This document shows positions 41,114 to 50,511 of a DNA stretch of 64,000 bases, piece after piece. The position numbers and the translations under genes are program-made. This stretch comes from Verrucomicrobiia bacterium (lineage in GTDB: Bacteria > Verrucomicrobiota > Verrucomicrobiia > Verrucomicrobiales > DEV007): assembly GCA_030427505.1 (NCBI GenBank), contig JAUICH010000018.1, positions 1 to 64,000 on the forward strand, read 5' to 3'. The notes under the pieces are model-generated. The model ran no database searches, was not told the DNA's origin, and worked only from the letters and a program-made list of their open reading frames with translations. How positions within the stretch are numbered: position 1 is the first letter of the stretch; each line of letters starts with the position of its first letter.

Positions 41114-42898
41114 ATGAAATTCCTCCGCGTCCTGTTCCTGCTGTTTCTGACGACTGCCTACGCCACCAGCGAAGAGAGTTTTCCGAAACCGGGATGGGAG
41201 CCCAAACCGTCTCCTCTGGCGGGCGAGTGGTCCGTCCCCGGCGGCCGGTACACGGAGTTTGTTTCCCAGTTTCCCAAGAGCTTCAACTACCTGCTGGATA
41301 ACAATGTCGCCAGCCGCGAGGTCTGGATCCTCATGTTTGACACGCTCCTCGAACTGGACGAGCTGACCCTGGACTTCAACCCCTCGATCGCCAGTGAGTG
41401 GAGCATTTCCGATGACAAGAAGGTCTTCACCTTCAAGATCGATCCCAAGGCCCAGTGGAGCGATGGCCAGCCCATCACCGCGGAGGACGTGGTGTGGACG
41501 TTCGAGGCCATCATGAAGGAGGAAAACCTCACCGGTGTGCACAAGGTCGCTCTGGAAGAGTTCGAAAAGGTCGAAGCGCTCGACGAACGCACCGTGCAGT
41601 TTACCGCCAAGCGCGTTCACTGGCGGAACCTGCTGGGCGCCTCCAGCATCTACGTGCTGCCGAAACACTGGTGGAAAGACCAGGACTTCAACCGGGTGAA
41701 CTTCGAGTTCCCCATCACCTCCGGCCCCTATGTGGTCAAGGAGATCAAAGAGCCGCACTCCGTGATCATGGAAAAACGGCAGGACTACTGGAATGCCGGC
41801 AACCCGCTCCTGGAAGGCATGTGGAACTTTGACGAAATCGAGTACCGTTTCTACGGCGACCGCGCGGTGGCGTTTGAGGCCTTTAAGAAAAACGAGTTCG
41901 ACATCTTCGCCGTTTACACCTCCCACCGCTGGGTGGAGGGCGCGACGGGTGACCGCTTTGATAAGAACTGGATCGTGAAGCAACTCGTCGCCAACTACTC
42001 CCCCATCGGCTTCCAGGGCTTCGCCATGAACATGCGAGAGGCGCCCTTCGACGATCCCAAAGTCCGCCGCGCCATGGCGCACCTCGTCAATCGCGAGGAG
42101 TTCAACCGGACCCTGATGTACAACCAGTACTTCCTCCACAAGTCCTACTGGGAAGACCTCTACGACGCCGAACACCCCTGCCCGAACGAACTCATCGAGT
42201 TCAGCCCCGAGAAAGCCCGCGCCCTGCTGTCCGAAGCCGGCTGGAAGCCAAACGCCAGCACCGGCCTGCTGGAGAAAGACGGGAAGCCCTTCAAATTCAC
42301 TTTCCTGGCCCGCGACGCGTCGGAGGACAAGTTCCTCCTGCCCTTCAAAGAAACGCTCCGCGATGTCGGCATCGAAATGAAGATCGAACTCAAGGACTGG
42401 GCCGCGTGGACGCGGGACATGGATGAGTTCAACTTCGAAATGACCTGGGCCTCCTGGCGGGCCGTGCCTTTCAAGGACGCGGAAGGCATGTGGCACTCCA
42501 AGCAAGCGGACGTGAAAACGTCTAACAACTACACCGGTTTCGCGGACCCCGAAGTCGACGCCCTCATCGACAGCACCGTGGAGGAGTTCGACGTGGAAAA
42601 ACGCCATGAAGCGATCCGGAAGATCGACAAGATCGTTTACGACGCCACGCCCTATGTCCTGCTTTGGAACATCCGGGAAACCCGCTTGCTTTACTGGAAC
42701 AAGTTCGGCATGCCGCCGCACGTGCTGGGCCGCCTCTACAATGAAGACGGCGCCAAGCGCTACTGGTGGATCGATCCGGATTCCGAGGCCGACCTGGAAG
42801 CCGCGAGGGAAAACGATCTCCCCCTCCCGCCCCGTCCCTACAACGTAAACTTCGACGATGTCTTTACCATGCCGGCGCAGGCCGAACCCCTGCAGTGA
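41114..42898 (+). CDS. YejA-like peptide ABC transporter substrate-binding protein
   Basis: The 594-residue protein has a signal peptide (1-19) and a class C solute-binding fold: FNPSIASEWSISDDKKVFTFKI, QWSDGQPITAEDVVWTFEA (shortened), FPITSGPYVVKEI, and a C-terminal TPYVLLWNIRETRLLYWNKFG typical of the YejA branch (shortened). It should bind oligopeptides or peptide-like compounds and deliver them to the two permeases encoded directly downstream (gaps 44 and 9 bp). Related Yej systems import microcin C-type and antimicrobial peptides. There is no lipobox, so the protein is probably soluble in the periplasm. Confidence 0.88.
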   Translation: MKFLRVLFLLFLTTAYATSEESFPKPGWEPKPSPLAGEWSVPGGRYTEFVSQFPKSFNYLLDNNVASREVWILMFDTLLELDELTLDFNPSIASEWSISDDKKVFTFKIDPKAQWSDGQPITAEDVVWTFEAIMKEENLTGVHKVALEEFEKVEALDERTVQFTAKRVHWRNLLGASSIYVLPKHWWKDQDFNRVNFEFPITSGPYVVKEIKEPHSVIMEKRQDYWNAGNPLLEGMWNFDEIEYRFYGDRAVAFEAFKKNEFDIFAVYTSHRWVEGATGDRFDKNWIVKQLVANYSPIGFQGFAMNMREAPFDDPKVRRAMAHLVNREEFNRTLMYNQYFLHKSYWEDLYDAEHPCPNELIEFSPEKARALLSEAGWKPNASTGLLEKDGKPFKFTFLARDASEDKFLLPFKETLRDVGIEMKIELKDWAAWTRDMDEFNFEMTWASWRAVPFKDAEGMWHSKQADVKTSNNYTGFADPEVDALIDSTVEEFDVEKRHEAIRKIDKIVYDATPYVLLWNIRETRLLYWNKFGMPPHVLGRLYNEDGAKRYWWIDPDSEADLEAARENDLPLPPRPYNVNFDDVFTMPAQAEPLQ

Positions 42899-42942
42899 GC
42901 TGACGCGGACCCGCCCTATCTGCATCACGCTAACGGCACGGA

Positions 42943-43980
42943 ATGGATCGCCTTCAATACTTCGCGAGACGGCTGCTCCTGGTCATACCGACCCTGTTGG
43001 GCATCGTCATCCTGAACTTTCTGGTCTGCCAGTTCGTGCCGGGCGGACCGGTGGAACAAGCGCTGAGCCAGATGCGCGGCTCGGGCGCGGCCCAGGGCGG
43101 CCTGCCTTCCTCCACCATTTCGGAAGGCCAGCGGGAAGCCATTGAAAAACATTTCGGCTTCGACAAACCGATTCCGGTCCGCTTCTGGAAATGGCTCGTG
43201 GAGGACAAGATAGGGCTGGACGGTTATTCCTATCACTACACCCACAAGAAGGTGTGGGAGCTGATTGTCGAGCGCTTCCCCGTTTCGCTGACCTTTGGCA
43301 TCACGGGCTTTGTGCTCACCTATATCATCTGCGTGCCCCTCGGGATCGCCAAGGCTCTGCGGAACAGCACGCCATTCGACGCCCTTTCCAGCATTGTCGT
43401 CTTCGTGATGTATGCCATCCCGGCCTTTGCCTTCGGCATGCTGCTGAAGACCTTGCTGTCCGGCACCTCGGACAATTTCTGGGACATCTTTCCCATCGGC
43501 GGCTTCCGCTCGGAAAACTGGGATCAGCTCTCCCTCTGGGGAAAGATTGAGGACCAGTTCATGCACATGTTCCTGCCCGTGACCTGCTACGTCATGGGGA
43601 ACTTTGCCTTCCTGACGCTACTCATGAAGAACTCCCTGCTGGAGCAGATTCACCAGGACTATGTGCGCACCGTCCTGGCAAAGGGCGGCACCATGCGCCG
43701 CGCGGTGTGGCTGCACGCCCTGCGGAACGCCCTCATCCCCGTGGCCACGGGCATTGGCGGCGTGCTGACCATCATGTTCGCCGGATCGGTCTTGATCGAG
43801 CGCGTCTTCACCATTCGCGGCATCGGCATGCTCAGCCTGGAGTCCGTCCTGACCCGGGACTACGCCGTCTTCATGGGCATCGTCGCCATCCAGTCTGTGC
43901 TCTACCTCATCGGCCGCATCGTATCGGACTTCTGTTACGTGCTGATCGATCCGCGCATCAACTTTGAAGGGGACCGTTAG
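42943..43980 (+). CDS. yejB: YejB-like peptide ABC transporter permease
   Basis: The 345-residue membrane protein starts YFARRLLLVIPTLLGIVILNF, shortened here, the first helix of OppB/YejB permeases. It contains the ABC permease EAA-type loop (QDYVRTVLAKGGTMRRAVWLHALRNALIP, shortened) and ends with FCYVLIDPRINFEGDR. The large periplasmic loop with GSGAAQGG and HFGFDKPIPVRFWKW is characteristic of YejB. It should form the transmembrane pore together with the YejE-like product 9 bp downstream. Confidence 0.9.
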   Translation: MDRLQYFARRLLLVIPTLLGIVILNFLVCQFVPGGPVEQALSQMRGSGAAQGGLPSSTISEGQREAIEKHFGFDKPIPVRFWKWLVEDKIGLDGYSYHYTHKKVWELIVERFPVSLTFGITGFVLTYIICVPLGIAKALRNSTPFDALSSIVVFVMYAIPAFAFGMLLKTLLSGTSDNFWDIFPIGGFRSENWDQLSLWGKIEDQFMHMFLPVTCYVMGNFAFLTLLMKNSLLEQIHQDYVRTVLAKGGTMRRAVWLHALRNALIPVATGIGGVLTIMFAGSVLIERVFTIRGIGMLSLESVLTRDYAVFMGIVAIQSVLYLIGRIVSDFCYVLIDPRINFEGDR

Positions 43981-43989
43981 GAAATTCTT

Positions 43990-45582
43990 TTGGCAAGCAT
44001 GTTAGGAAAGATCCTCGATCCCGATACCCGCAAACGCCTGGCCCGGTTCCGCCAGATCCGGCGGGCTAATATCTCGTTCTGGCTGCTCATCGCTGTCTTT
44101 GCCGTCAGCCTGTTCAGCAACTTCATCGCGAACGACAAGCCCATCCTGGTGAAACATGACGGCCACCTCTACTGGCCCATCTTCAAGTACTACCCCAGCG
44201 ACACCTTCACCGGCAGCGGCATCCTGACCCGCACCGACTATAAGGCCCTGGCCAAAAGCGAAACCTTCACTGAAAACAAGGACAACTGGATGCTCTGGCC
44301 CCCGATCCGCTTCGGCCCGGCGGAGAGCCTCGGCAGTGGCGACATCGAAGTGGAGGAACGCGTCCAGGTGGTTTTCTCCCCCACCCCGCGCGTCGCCACC
44401 ATCAACCTGCTGCCGGACCTGACCATCCAGCGCGCCCTGCAGGCGGCGAGCTTCTTTGGGAAGGAAAGCGACCGCGAACTCGGCGGCGTGGACATCACGG
44501 AAACCCTGAACTTTTCCGACAAGCTGAAGGACGCCATCGGCAAGCGCTTCAAAAACGAAGCCGCCCCCGCCTTTTCTCAGATCGACGAAGAACACGGCGT
44601 GGAGATTTCGATGACGGAGTACCAGCCCCGCGGCCGGCCCTCCCCCTCCGTGCGGATCACCCTGCGCGACGGGGGTAACGCGGCGCGGGAGGAGCAGGCC
44701 TTCTGGTTCACCACGGCGGAAGGACCCGACTCGCCGAATGAGTTCTGGAAAAACCTCAGCGAAAGCACCCAGACCACCATCTCCAGCAAGGTGGGCGCGG
44801 CCCTGGAAGCCAGCGTGGCGAACATGAACCTGACCCTGGACGGCAAGGCCTTCGTCGTCCGCTTTGTGAAGGAGACCGTGCAGTTCCCCTTCCGTCCCGT
44901 GAAAGAGCATCCCTTCGGCCTGGACAACAGCGGGCGCGACGTGCTGGTGCTGATTCTCTACGCCACCCGCACGGCCCTCATCTTTGGAGCGGAACTCGTC
45001 ATCGCCAGTCTCTTCATCGGCATGATCATCGGCGGCCTGCAGGGCTACTACGGCGGCTGGCTGGACATCATCGGCCAACGGCTTATCGAGATCTGGGAGA
45101 GCCTGCCCTTCCTCTATATTATGATTCTGTTAGGCTCCATCTACGGCCGCAGCTTCACGCTGCTGCTGGTGGTCTATGCCTTGTTCAACTGGATCTCCAT
45201 TTCCTACTACAACCGCGGGGAGTTCCTGAAACAACGGAAAATGCCGTATGTGGAATCCGCCCGCGTCATGGGCATTCACCCCTGGAAGGTCATGGCCAAG
45301 CACATTCAACTGAACGCCCTGGTGCCCGTCATCACGCTGTTCCCCTTCCTCCTCGTCAGCGCCATTTTCTCCCTCGCCGCGCTGGACTACCTGGGCTTTG
45401 GCCTGCCCGCCGGCACCCCCAGCTGGGGCGACCTGCTGTCTCAGGGCCAGGAGTTTCCCTACGCTTGGTGGCTGGTCTTCTTCCCGTCCCTCGCCCTTTT
45501 CGTGGTCATCCTACTCGCGGTCTTTATCGGCGAAGGCATCCGTAGCGCCTTCGATCCCAAGCACGAAAGCCGCCTGGAGTAG
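43990..45582 (+). CDS. yejE: YejE-like permease with a large periplasmic insertion
   Basis: The 530-residue protein aligns by eye with E. coli YejE at both ends: RLARFRQIRRANISFWLL, NFIANDKPILVKHDG and IRFGP at the N-terminus, then from about residue 305 HPFGLDNSGRDVLVLILYATR, GGLQGYYGGWLDIIGQR, LDYLGFGLPAGTPS and IRSAFDPK. Between residues about 115 and 300 it holds a soluble insertion of roughly 170-190 residues absent from E. coli YejE (341 residues). The insertion should lie in the periplasm after the first helix. Start: TTG at 43990 or ATG at 43999; AGGA 8-10 bp before favours the TTG. Confidence 0.9.
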   Translation: MASMLGKILDPDTRKRLARFRQIRRANISFWLLIAVFAVSLFSNFIANDKPILVKHDGHLYWPIFKYYPSDTFTGSGILTRTDYKALAKSETFTENKDNWMLWPPIRFGPAESLGSGDIEVEERVQVVFSPTPRVATINLLPDLTIQRALQAASFFGKESDRELGGVDITETLNFSDKLKDAIGKRFKNEAAPAFSQIDEEHGVEISMTEYQPRGRPSPSVRITLRDGGNAAREEQAFWFTTAEGPDSPNEFWKNLSESTQTTISSKVGAALEASVANMNLTLDGKAFVVRFVKETVQFPFRPVKEHPFGLDNSGRDVLVLILYATRTALIFGAELVIASLFIGMIIGGLQGYYGGWLDIIGQRLIEIWESLPFLYIMILLGSIYGRSFTLLLVVYALFNWISISYYNRGEFLKQRKMPYVESARVMGIHPWKVMAKHIQLNALVPVITLFPFLLVSAIFSLAALDYLGFGLPAGTPSWGDLLSQGQEFPYAWWLVFFPSLALFVVILLAVFIGEGIRSAFDPKHESRLE

Positions 45583-45665
45583 CCGCGAGCGATCTTCTCT
45601 TACTCATGTTTGTCTGGAAAAGATGACCGATCACCCACCAGTCAGCCCTCAAATCAAAAGCAACC

Positions 45666-45741
45666 GGGGACGCGCAGCGTCTCTTGAGTGCGGCGAATCT
45701 TCTTTCGCCGCTCTGGGGAGGGAGCCGGAGGCGCGGCGGGG
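45666..45741. repeat. Dispersed repeat family R1, copy A
   Basis: It begins GGGGACGCGCAGCGTCTC and ends GGAGCCGGAGGCGCGGCGGG, with a CGGCGAA-TTCGCCG hairpin between. Copies B (45792) and C (57323) share the start. Confidence 0.8.
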
Positions 45742-45791
45742 AGAAAAGGTCAACGTAGTCCGTTTCGTCCAACTTCAACCACCCAGTTCCC

Positions 45792-45850
45792 GGGGACGCG
45801 CAGCGTCTTTGGACTGCGGCGATTCTTCGCCGCTTTCGCCGCTCTTTCGT
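45792..45850. repeat. Dispersed repeat family R1, copy B
   Basis: It starts GGGGACGCGCAGCGTCTTTG, identical to copy A for 17 bp, followed by TGCGGCGATTCTTCGCCGC. It is in direct orientation, 126 bp after copy A. Confidence 0.8.
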
Positions 45851-45992
45851 CACCGAAATCTCCTCAACACTCCCCGCAGTGGCGAAGCCTCTCCACTTCC
45901 GCCAGTCCGGCGCCGGACCGGCGATTCTTCGCCGCTTTCGCGGCAGCTCTTTCACGACCGGTCTCTTCAAACCCAGAACCTTCGCCCCCTCG

Positions 45993-46085
45993 CGAGCGGG
46001 CCTACCGCCCGCATCCAATTACGCAACCACATTTCCAGGCCTAGAGGCCTTCCCTTTGCGCGGCCGGGCTGCCAGCCCGGTATAT
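45993..46085. repeat. Dispersed inverted-repeat family R2, copy e
   Basis: It shows GCGAGCGGGCCTACCGCCCGC, TTTCCAGGCCTAGAGGCCTT and GCGCGGCCGGGCTGCCAGCC in the same order and spacing as copy a at 2581. Confidence 0.65.
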
Positions 46086-46146
46086 ATTCACCCGCGATTG
46101 CCCTGACAAGCTAGCAGGCTTCCACCCGTAACGTTTTCCCACCACC

Positions 46147-47889
46147 TTGCCGGACCCTACCTCCAACACCCTTCTCGAAGTCAAAAGCCTCTCTGTCACC
46201 TTCCAGACGGAGGAAAAACTCGTGCCCGCCGTGCGCGACGTCTCCTTTACTGTCAAAAAGGGCGAGATCCTCGGTCTCGTGGGCGAATCCGGCTCGGGCA
46301 AGACCGTCACCGCCATGTCCATCGTGCGGCTCTTCCCCCGGCCACCCGGACGCTTCGACAGTGGCGAGATCCTCTTCCACGGCGCTTCCCAGAAACCGAA
46401 AGACCTCCTGAAGATCCCGGTGGAAGAACTCCGCAAGATCCGGGGCCGGGAAATTTCCGTCATCTTTCAGGAACCCATGACCGCCCTCTCGCCCCTTCAC
46501 AAAGTGGGCGACCAACTGGCGGAAGCGGTGCGCATTCACAACCCGAAGGTCACCCAGAAGGAAGCCCTGGATACCGCCGCCGAATGGCTGGACAAGGTGG
46601 GCATTCCCGATCCCCGGGAACGGATGAAGGCCTTTCCCTACCAGTTTTCCGGCGGCATGCGGCAGCGCGCCATGATCGCCATGGCGCTCATCCTTCAGCC
46701 GAAACTCATCATCGCGGACGAGCCGACCACGGCCCTGGACGTCACCCTCCAGCAGCAGATCTTCGAACTCATCCTGAAGATGAAGCAGGAGGACACCTCC
46801 ATCGTTTTCATCACGCACGACATGGGCGTCATCTGGGAACTGGCGGACCGTGTCCTCGTCATGAAAGACAGCCACATCGTGGAACGTGGCGAGGTGGAAA
46901 CCCTCTTCGGCAATCCGCAAGAGGCCTATACCAAGGAACTGCTCGCCGCCGTGCCTAAACTCACGGACCCGCCCGTCGGCAACCGCCAGTATCCGGAAGG
47001 CGAAGCGCCGCTCATCGAAGTCAAAGACCTGAAGACCTGGTTCCCGGTCAAGAGCGGCATTTTCGCCCACACCGTGGGACATGTGAAGGCCGTGGATGGG
47101 GTCTCGTTCGACATCTTCAAGAACGAAACCGTTGGGTTGGTGGGCGAATCGGGAAGCGGTAAAACCACCATTGGCCGTACGCTGCTGGGCCTGGATAAGT
47201 CGACGGAGGGCTCCGCCTTGTATGATGACAAGAACATCCTGAACCTCCCCTTCAAGGAGATGCTCCCCTTCCGCCGGAAGATGCAGATGATCTTTCAGGA
47301 TCCTTTCTCCTCCCTGAATCCACGGCTTACCATCTTGGACATCCTTACTGAAGGACTATTGGAACACGGCTTGCTGAATGGGAAGGACCGCAAGGACGAA
47401 GCCGCCCGCTGGCTGAAGGAAGTGCACCTGGACCCGGATTACATGAACCGCTACCCCCACGAATTTTCCGGCGGCCAGCGCCAGCGCATCTGCGTGGCCC
47501 GCGCCATGGCCGTGCAGCCGGAGTTTGTCGTCTGCGACGAAGCCGTCAGCGCCCTGGACGTGACCATCCAGGCCAAGGTCATCGATCTCCTCGTCGAGCT
47601 GAAGGAGAAATTCGGGCTCTCCTACCTCTTCATTTCCCACGACCTCAGCGTGGTGAAACGCATCTGCGACCGCGTTCTGGTCCTGCACCACGGCGTGGTG
47701 GTGGAAGAAGGCAAGACTGAAGACGTGGTCTCCGATCCCCAGCATCCCTACACAAAGAAACTCATCTCCGCCGTGCCCGTGCCGGGCGATAAATCCAAGC
47801 GCGCCCGCCTGGAAATCGGCAGCGGAAAAGCAAACGGCGTCAAAAGCGGCGATTCATCATTGCCAGCGGCTCCGAAATCCGAAGAATGA
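46147..47889 (+). CDS. yejF: YejF-like dual ATP-binding protein of peptide ABC transporter
   Basis: The 580-residue cytoplasmic protein contains two complete ABC ATPase domains. The first (5-260) has Walker A GESGSGKT at 46-53, signature FSGGMRQR and Walker B LIIADEP. The second (about 280-545) has GESGSGKTT, FSGGQRQR and VVCDEAVSALD. Both should energise the YejBE-type permease encoded upstream. The start is TTG at 46147. A 564-bp repeat block separates it from yejE, so it may have its own promoter. The following solute-binding gene overlaps its stop by 4 bp. Confidence 0.92.
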   Translation: MPDPTSNTLLEVKSLSVTFQTEEKLVPAVRDVSFTVKKGEILGLVGESGSGKTVTAMSIVRLFPRPPGRFDSGEILFHGASQKPKDLLKIPVEELRKIRGREISVIFQEPMTALSPLHKVGDQLAEAVRIHNPKVTQKEALDTAAEWLDKVGIPDPRERMKAFPYQFSGGMRQRAMIAMALILQPKLIIADEPTTALDVTLQQQIFELILKMKQEDTSIVFITHDMGVIWELADRVLVMKDSHIVERGEVETLFGNPQEAYTKELLAAVPKLTDPPVGNRQYPEGEAPLIEVKDLKTWFPVKSGIFAHTVGHVKAVDGVSFDIFKNETVGLVGESGSGKTTIGRTLLGLDKSTEGSALYDDKNILNLPFKEMLPFRRKMQMIFQDPFSSLNPRLTILDILTEGLLEHGLLNGKDRKDEAARWLKEVHLDPDYMNRYPHEFSGGQRQRICVARAMAVQPEFVVCDEAVSALDVTIQAKVIDLLVELKEKFGLSYLFISHDLSVVKRICDRVLVLHHGVVVEEGKTEDVVSDPQHPYTKKLISAVPVPGDKSKRARLEIGSGKANGVKSGDSSLPAAPKSEE

Positions 47890-49538
47890 AGCGCGTGCTG
47901 TCCACCTTCCTCCGCCTGCTGCTCACCGTCACGCTGCCCTGCGCGCTGCTGGCCTGCGGCGGCCCCAGCCCAGTGGAGGAAGCGACCGCCAATAACGTGC
48001 TTCTGTTAGGAAATGGCGCCGAGCCTAAAGCGCTGGACCCGCACCTGGTCTCTTCGGTGGGAGATTCAAACATTCTCCTCTCGCTCTTCGAAGGACTCTG
48101 CGCGTTTCACCCCAGCGACGACAATATGTCTATTCCCGGCGCCGCGGAAAGCTGGGAAAGCAACGAAGACTACACCGTCTGGACCTTTCACCTCAGGAAG
48201 AACGGCAGATGGTCCAATGGCGATCCCGTCACGGCGCACGACTTTGTCTATGCCTACGAACGCATCCTGACGCCGGCCATGGGCTCGCCTTATTCGAGCA
48301 TGCTGTATTTCCTGAAGAACGGCGCAAAGTTCAACCAGGAAGAAATCGATTCCTTCGATGAAGTGGGGGTCAAAGCCCTGGACGACTACACGCTGGAATG
48401 CACCCTGGAGCAGCCCACGGCCTTCTTTCCGGAGCTCACCAAGCACACCACCTACTACCCCGTCCACCGGGCCACTATCGAAAAGTTCGGCAGCATGACC
48501 GACCAGTTCACCAAGTGGCAGCGCCCGGGCAATCACGTCAGCAACGGCGCGTTCAAGCTGAAGTCCTGGTGGATTAACCACTCCGTGGTCGTCGAGCCAA
48601 ACCCCTACTACTGGGACAAGGACACCGTGACGCTGAAGGAGATTCACTTCATCCCCATGACGGAATTTACCGAGGAACGGGCCTTCCGGGCGGAGCAACT
48701 GCACTACACCTACGCCATGCCGTCCAACCTCATCCCCTGGTATGGCGAGCACTACCCGGATCTCGTCCGCAGGGAGCCCTACTACGGCAGCTACTTCTAT
48801 CGCTACAACACCACCAAGCCTCCCTTGGACAATCTTAAGCTGCGCCAGGCGCTGGCCTATGCCATCGACCGGAACGCCATCATCGACAATGTGACTCTGG
48901 GCAACCAGACCCCCGCGGGCGGCTTCACGCCCCCTACTCCCGGCGGTTACCAGCCTCCCACCCCCTACTCCTTTGACCCCGAAAAGGCGCGGCAGTTGCT
49001 GCAAGAGGCTGGCTACGCGGATGGCGGCGAGGTTCCCGAATTTGAGATCCTGATGAACACGCACGAAAGTCACCGGGCCATCGCCGAAGCCATCCAGGAC
49101 ATGTGGCGCAAGCACCTCGGTCTGACCAACGTGTCCATCGCCAACCAGGAGTGGAAGGTCTTTCAGTCCACCATCATCGAGATGAAGTACGACGTCGGCC
49201 GGGCGGGATGGATCGGCGACTACATGGACCCCACCACCTTCCTCGACATGTGGCGGACGGACGACAGCAACAACAACACCGGCTGGAGCAACCCGGACTA
49301 CGACCGCTACCTGAAGGAAGCCGCCCTGGAACCTACCCCGGAAGCGCGTCTCGCCAAGCTTCACGCCGCGGAGGAAATCCTCATGGCGGAGCTGCCCGTG
49401 CTGCCCATTTACTGGTACACCCGGAACTACCTGATCCATCCCGACGTCCAGAACTGGAACCCGCTCCTCCTGGACCACCACAACTATAAGTTCATCCACC
49501 TGAAAGCCGCTCCGCCCCATCCGTTTTTCAAACGCTGA
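47886..49538 (+). CDS. oppA: OppA-like peptide-binding lipoprotein
   Basis: The 550-residue protein has a lipobox LLAC (C24) after a hydrophobic signal and a class C peptide-binding body: EPKALDPHLVSSVGDSNIL (start of domain), FHLRKNGRWSNGDPVTAHDFVYAYERIL (shortened), NGAFKLKSWWINHSVVVEPN and LRQALAYAIDRNAIIDNV. It should capture oligopeptides at the outer face of the membrane. Its ATG overlaps the stop of the yejF-like gene (ATGA), and oppB follows 27 bp later, so the two transporters are probably co-transcribed from at least 46147. Confidence 0.92.
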   Translation: MKRVLSTFLRLLLTVTLPCALLACGGPSPVEEATANNVLLLGNGAEPKALDPHLVSSVGDSNILLSLFEGLCAFHPSDDNMSIPGAAESWESNEDYTVWTFHLRKNGRWSNGDPVTAHDFVYAYERILTPAMGSPYSSMLYFLKNGAKFNQEEIDSFDEVGVKALDDYTLECTLEQPTAFFPELTKHTTYYPVHRATIEKFGSMTDQFTKWQRPGNHVSNGAFKLKSWWINHSVVVEPNPYYWDKDTVTLKEIHFIPMTEFTEERAFRAEQLHYTYAMPSNLIPWYGEHYPDLVRREPYYGSYFYRYNTTKPPLDNLKLRQALAYAIDRNAIIDNVTLGNQTPAGGFTPPTPGGYQPPTPYSFDPEKARQLLQEAGYADGGEVPEFEILMNTHESHRAIAEAIQDMWRKHLGLTNVSIANQEWKVFQSTIIEMKYDVGRAGWIGDYMDPTTFLDMWRTDDSNNNTGWSNPDYDRYLKEAALEPTPEARLAKLHAAEEILMAELPVLPIYWYTRNYLIHPDVQNWNPLLLDHHNYKFIHLKAAPPHPFFKR

Positions 49539-49565
49539 CCAGAGAGCCCGCTCCTTTTCCCGCGC

Positions 49566-50501
49566 ATGTTCCGCTTCCTCCTCAACCGCCTGCTGCAATC
49601 GATCGTGGCGCTCATCGCCATCATATCGATTACGTTTTTTCTGGCGCGGGCGGCCCCAGGCGGGCCGTTCCTGGAAGAGAAGGCCATTCCGCCCCACATC
49701 GTAAAGCAGATGGAAGCCTACTACGGCCTAGACAAACCCTTGCCCGTTCAATGGCTTACCTACATGGGTAACTTCATTCAGGGCGATTTGGGGCCCTCTT
49801 TTGGGAACAAGGGTTATACGGTCAATGAAGTCATCGCCCAGGGCCTGCCGGTCTCCCTCACCATCGGCCTCGGAGGCTTGCTCATCGCTCTTGGCATCGG
49901 CGTTCCCATCGGCATCATTGCCGCGGCGCGTCAGAATCAGTTCGCGGACTACTCGCTGATGTCCCTGGCGATGATGGGCATCTGCCTGCCCACCTTTGTC
50001 ACCGGGCCGCTGCTCTCCATTTACTTGGGCATCAAGTTCGGCTGGTTCAACGCCACGGGCTGGAACGAACCCTCCGACTGGTTCCTCCCCTCCCTGACAC
50101 TGGGCGTCTTTTACGCGGCCTATATCGCGCGGCTTAGCCGGGGTGGCATTCTGGACATCCTGCGTCAGGACTACGTCCGCACCGCCCGGGCCAAAGGCGT
50201 GCCCGAGTGGCGGATCATGGTTCGCCACACTCTGCGCGGCGGGCTGTTACCCGTGGTCATCTACCTGGGGCCCGCCATCTCCGGCCTCATTAGCGGCTCC
50301 TTCATCGTGGAAAACATCTTCGAGCTGCCCGGACTCGGCACGCACTTCATCGTCGCCACGACGAACCGCGACTACACTCTCATCCTCGGCACCGTGGCGG
50401 TCTATGCCGTCCTCATTCTGACCATGAACTTCCTGGTGGATATCGCCCAGGTGTATCTGAACCCTCGCCTCAGAAGCTCCACCGCTCCCGAGAAAGCCTG
50501 A
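49566..50501 (+). CDS. oppB: Oligopeptide ABC transporter permease OppB
   Basis: The 311-residue protein has six predicted helices and typical OppB features: FRFLLNRLLQSIVALIAIIS at the start, ARAAPGGPF, QMEAYYGLDKPLPVQWLTY, and the EAA loop RQDYVRTARAKGVPEWRIM preceding LPVVIYLGPAISGLISG. It should pair with OppC as the translocation channel. The oppC gene begins 10 bp after its stop. Confidence 0.93.
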   Translation: MFRFLLNRLLQSIVALIAIISITFFLARAAPGGPFLEEKAIPPHIVKQMEAYYGLDKPLPVQWLTYMGNFIQGDLGPSFGNKGYTVNEVIAQGLPVSLTIGLGGLLIALGIGVPIGIIAAARQNQFADYSLMSLAMMGICLPTFVTGPLLSIYLGIKFGWFNATGWNEPSDWFLPSLTLGVFYAAYIARLSRGGILDILRQDYVRTARAKGVPEWRIMVRHTLRGGLLPVVIYLGPAISGLISGSFIVENIFELPGLGTHFIVATTNRDYTLILGTVAVYAVLILTMNFLVDIAQVYLNPRLRSSTAPEKA

Positions 50502-50511
50502 TCTCCACAGT

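Larger units (their letters stand above)
45583..46146. other. Repeat block interrupting the yej-type operon
   Basis: This 564-bp gap separates the YejE-like permease from its ATPase gene. It contains two direct copies of the R1 repeat (45666, 45792), a further CGGCGATTCTTCGCCGC hairpin near 45917 and an R2 segment (45993-46085). No coding frame is convincing. Confidence 0.85.
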
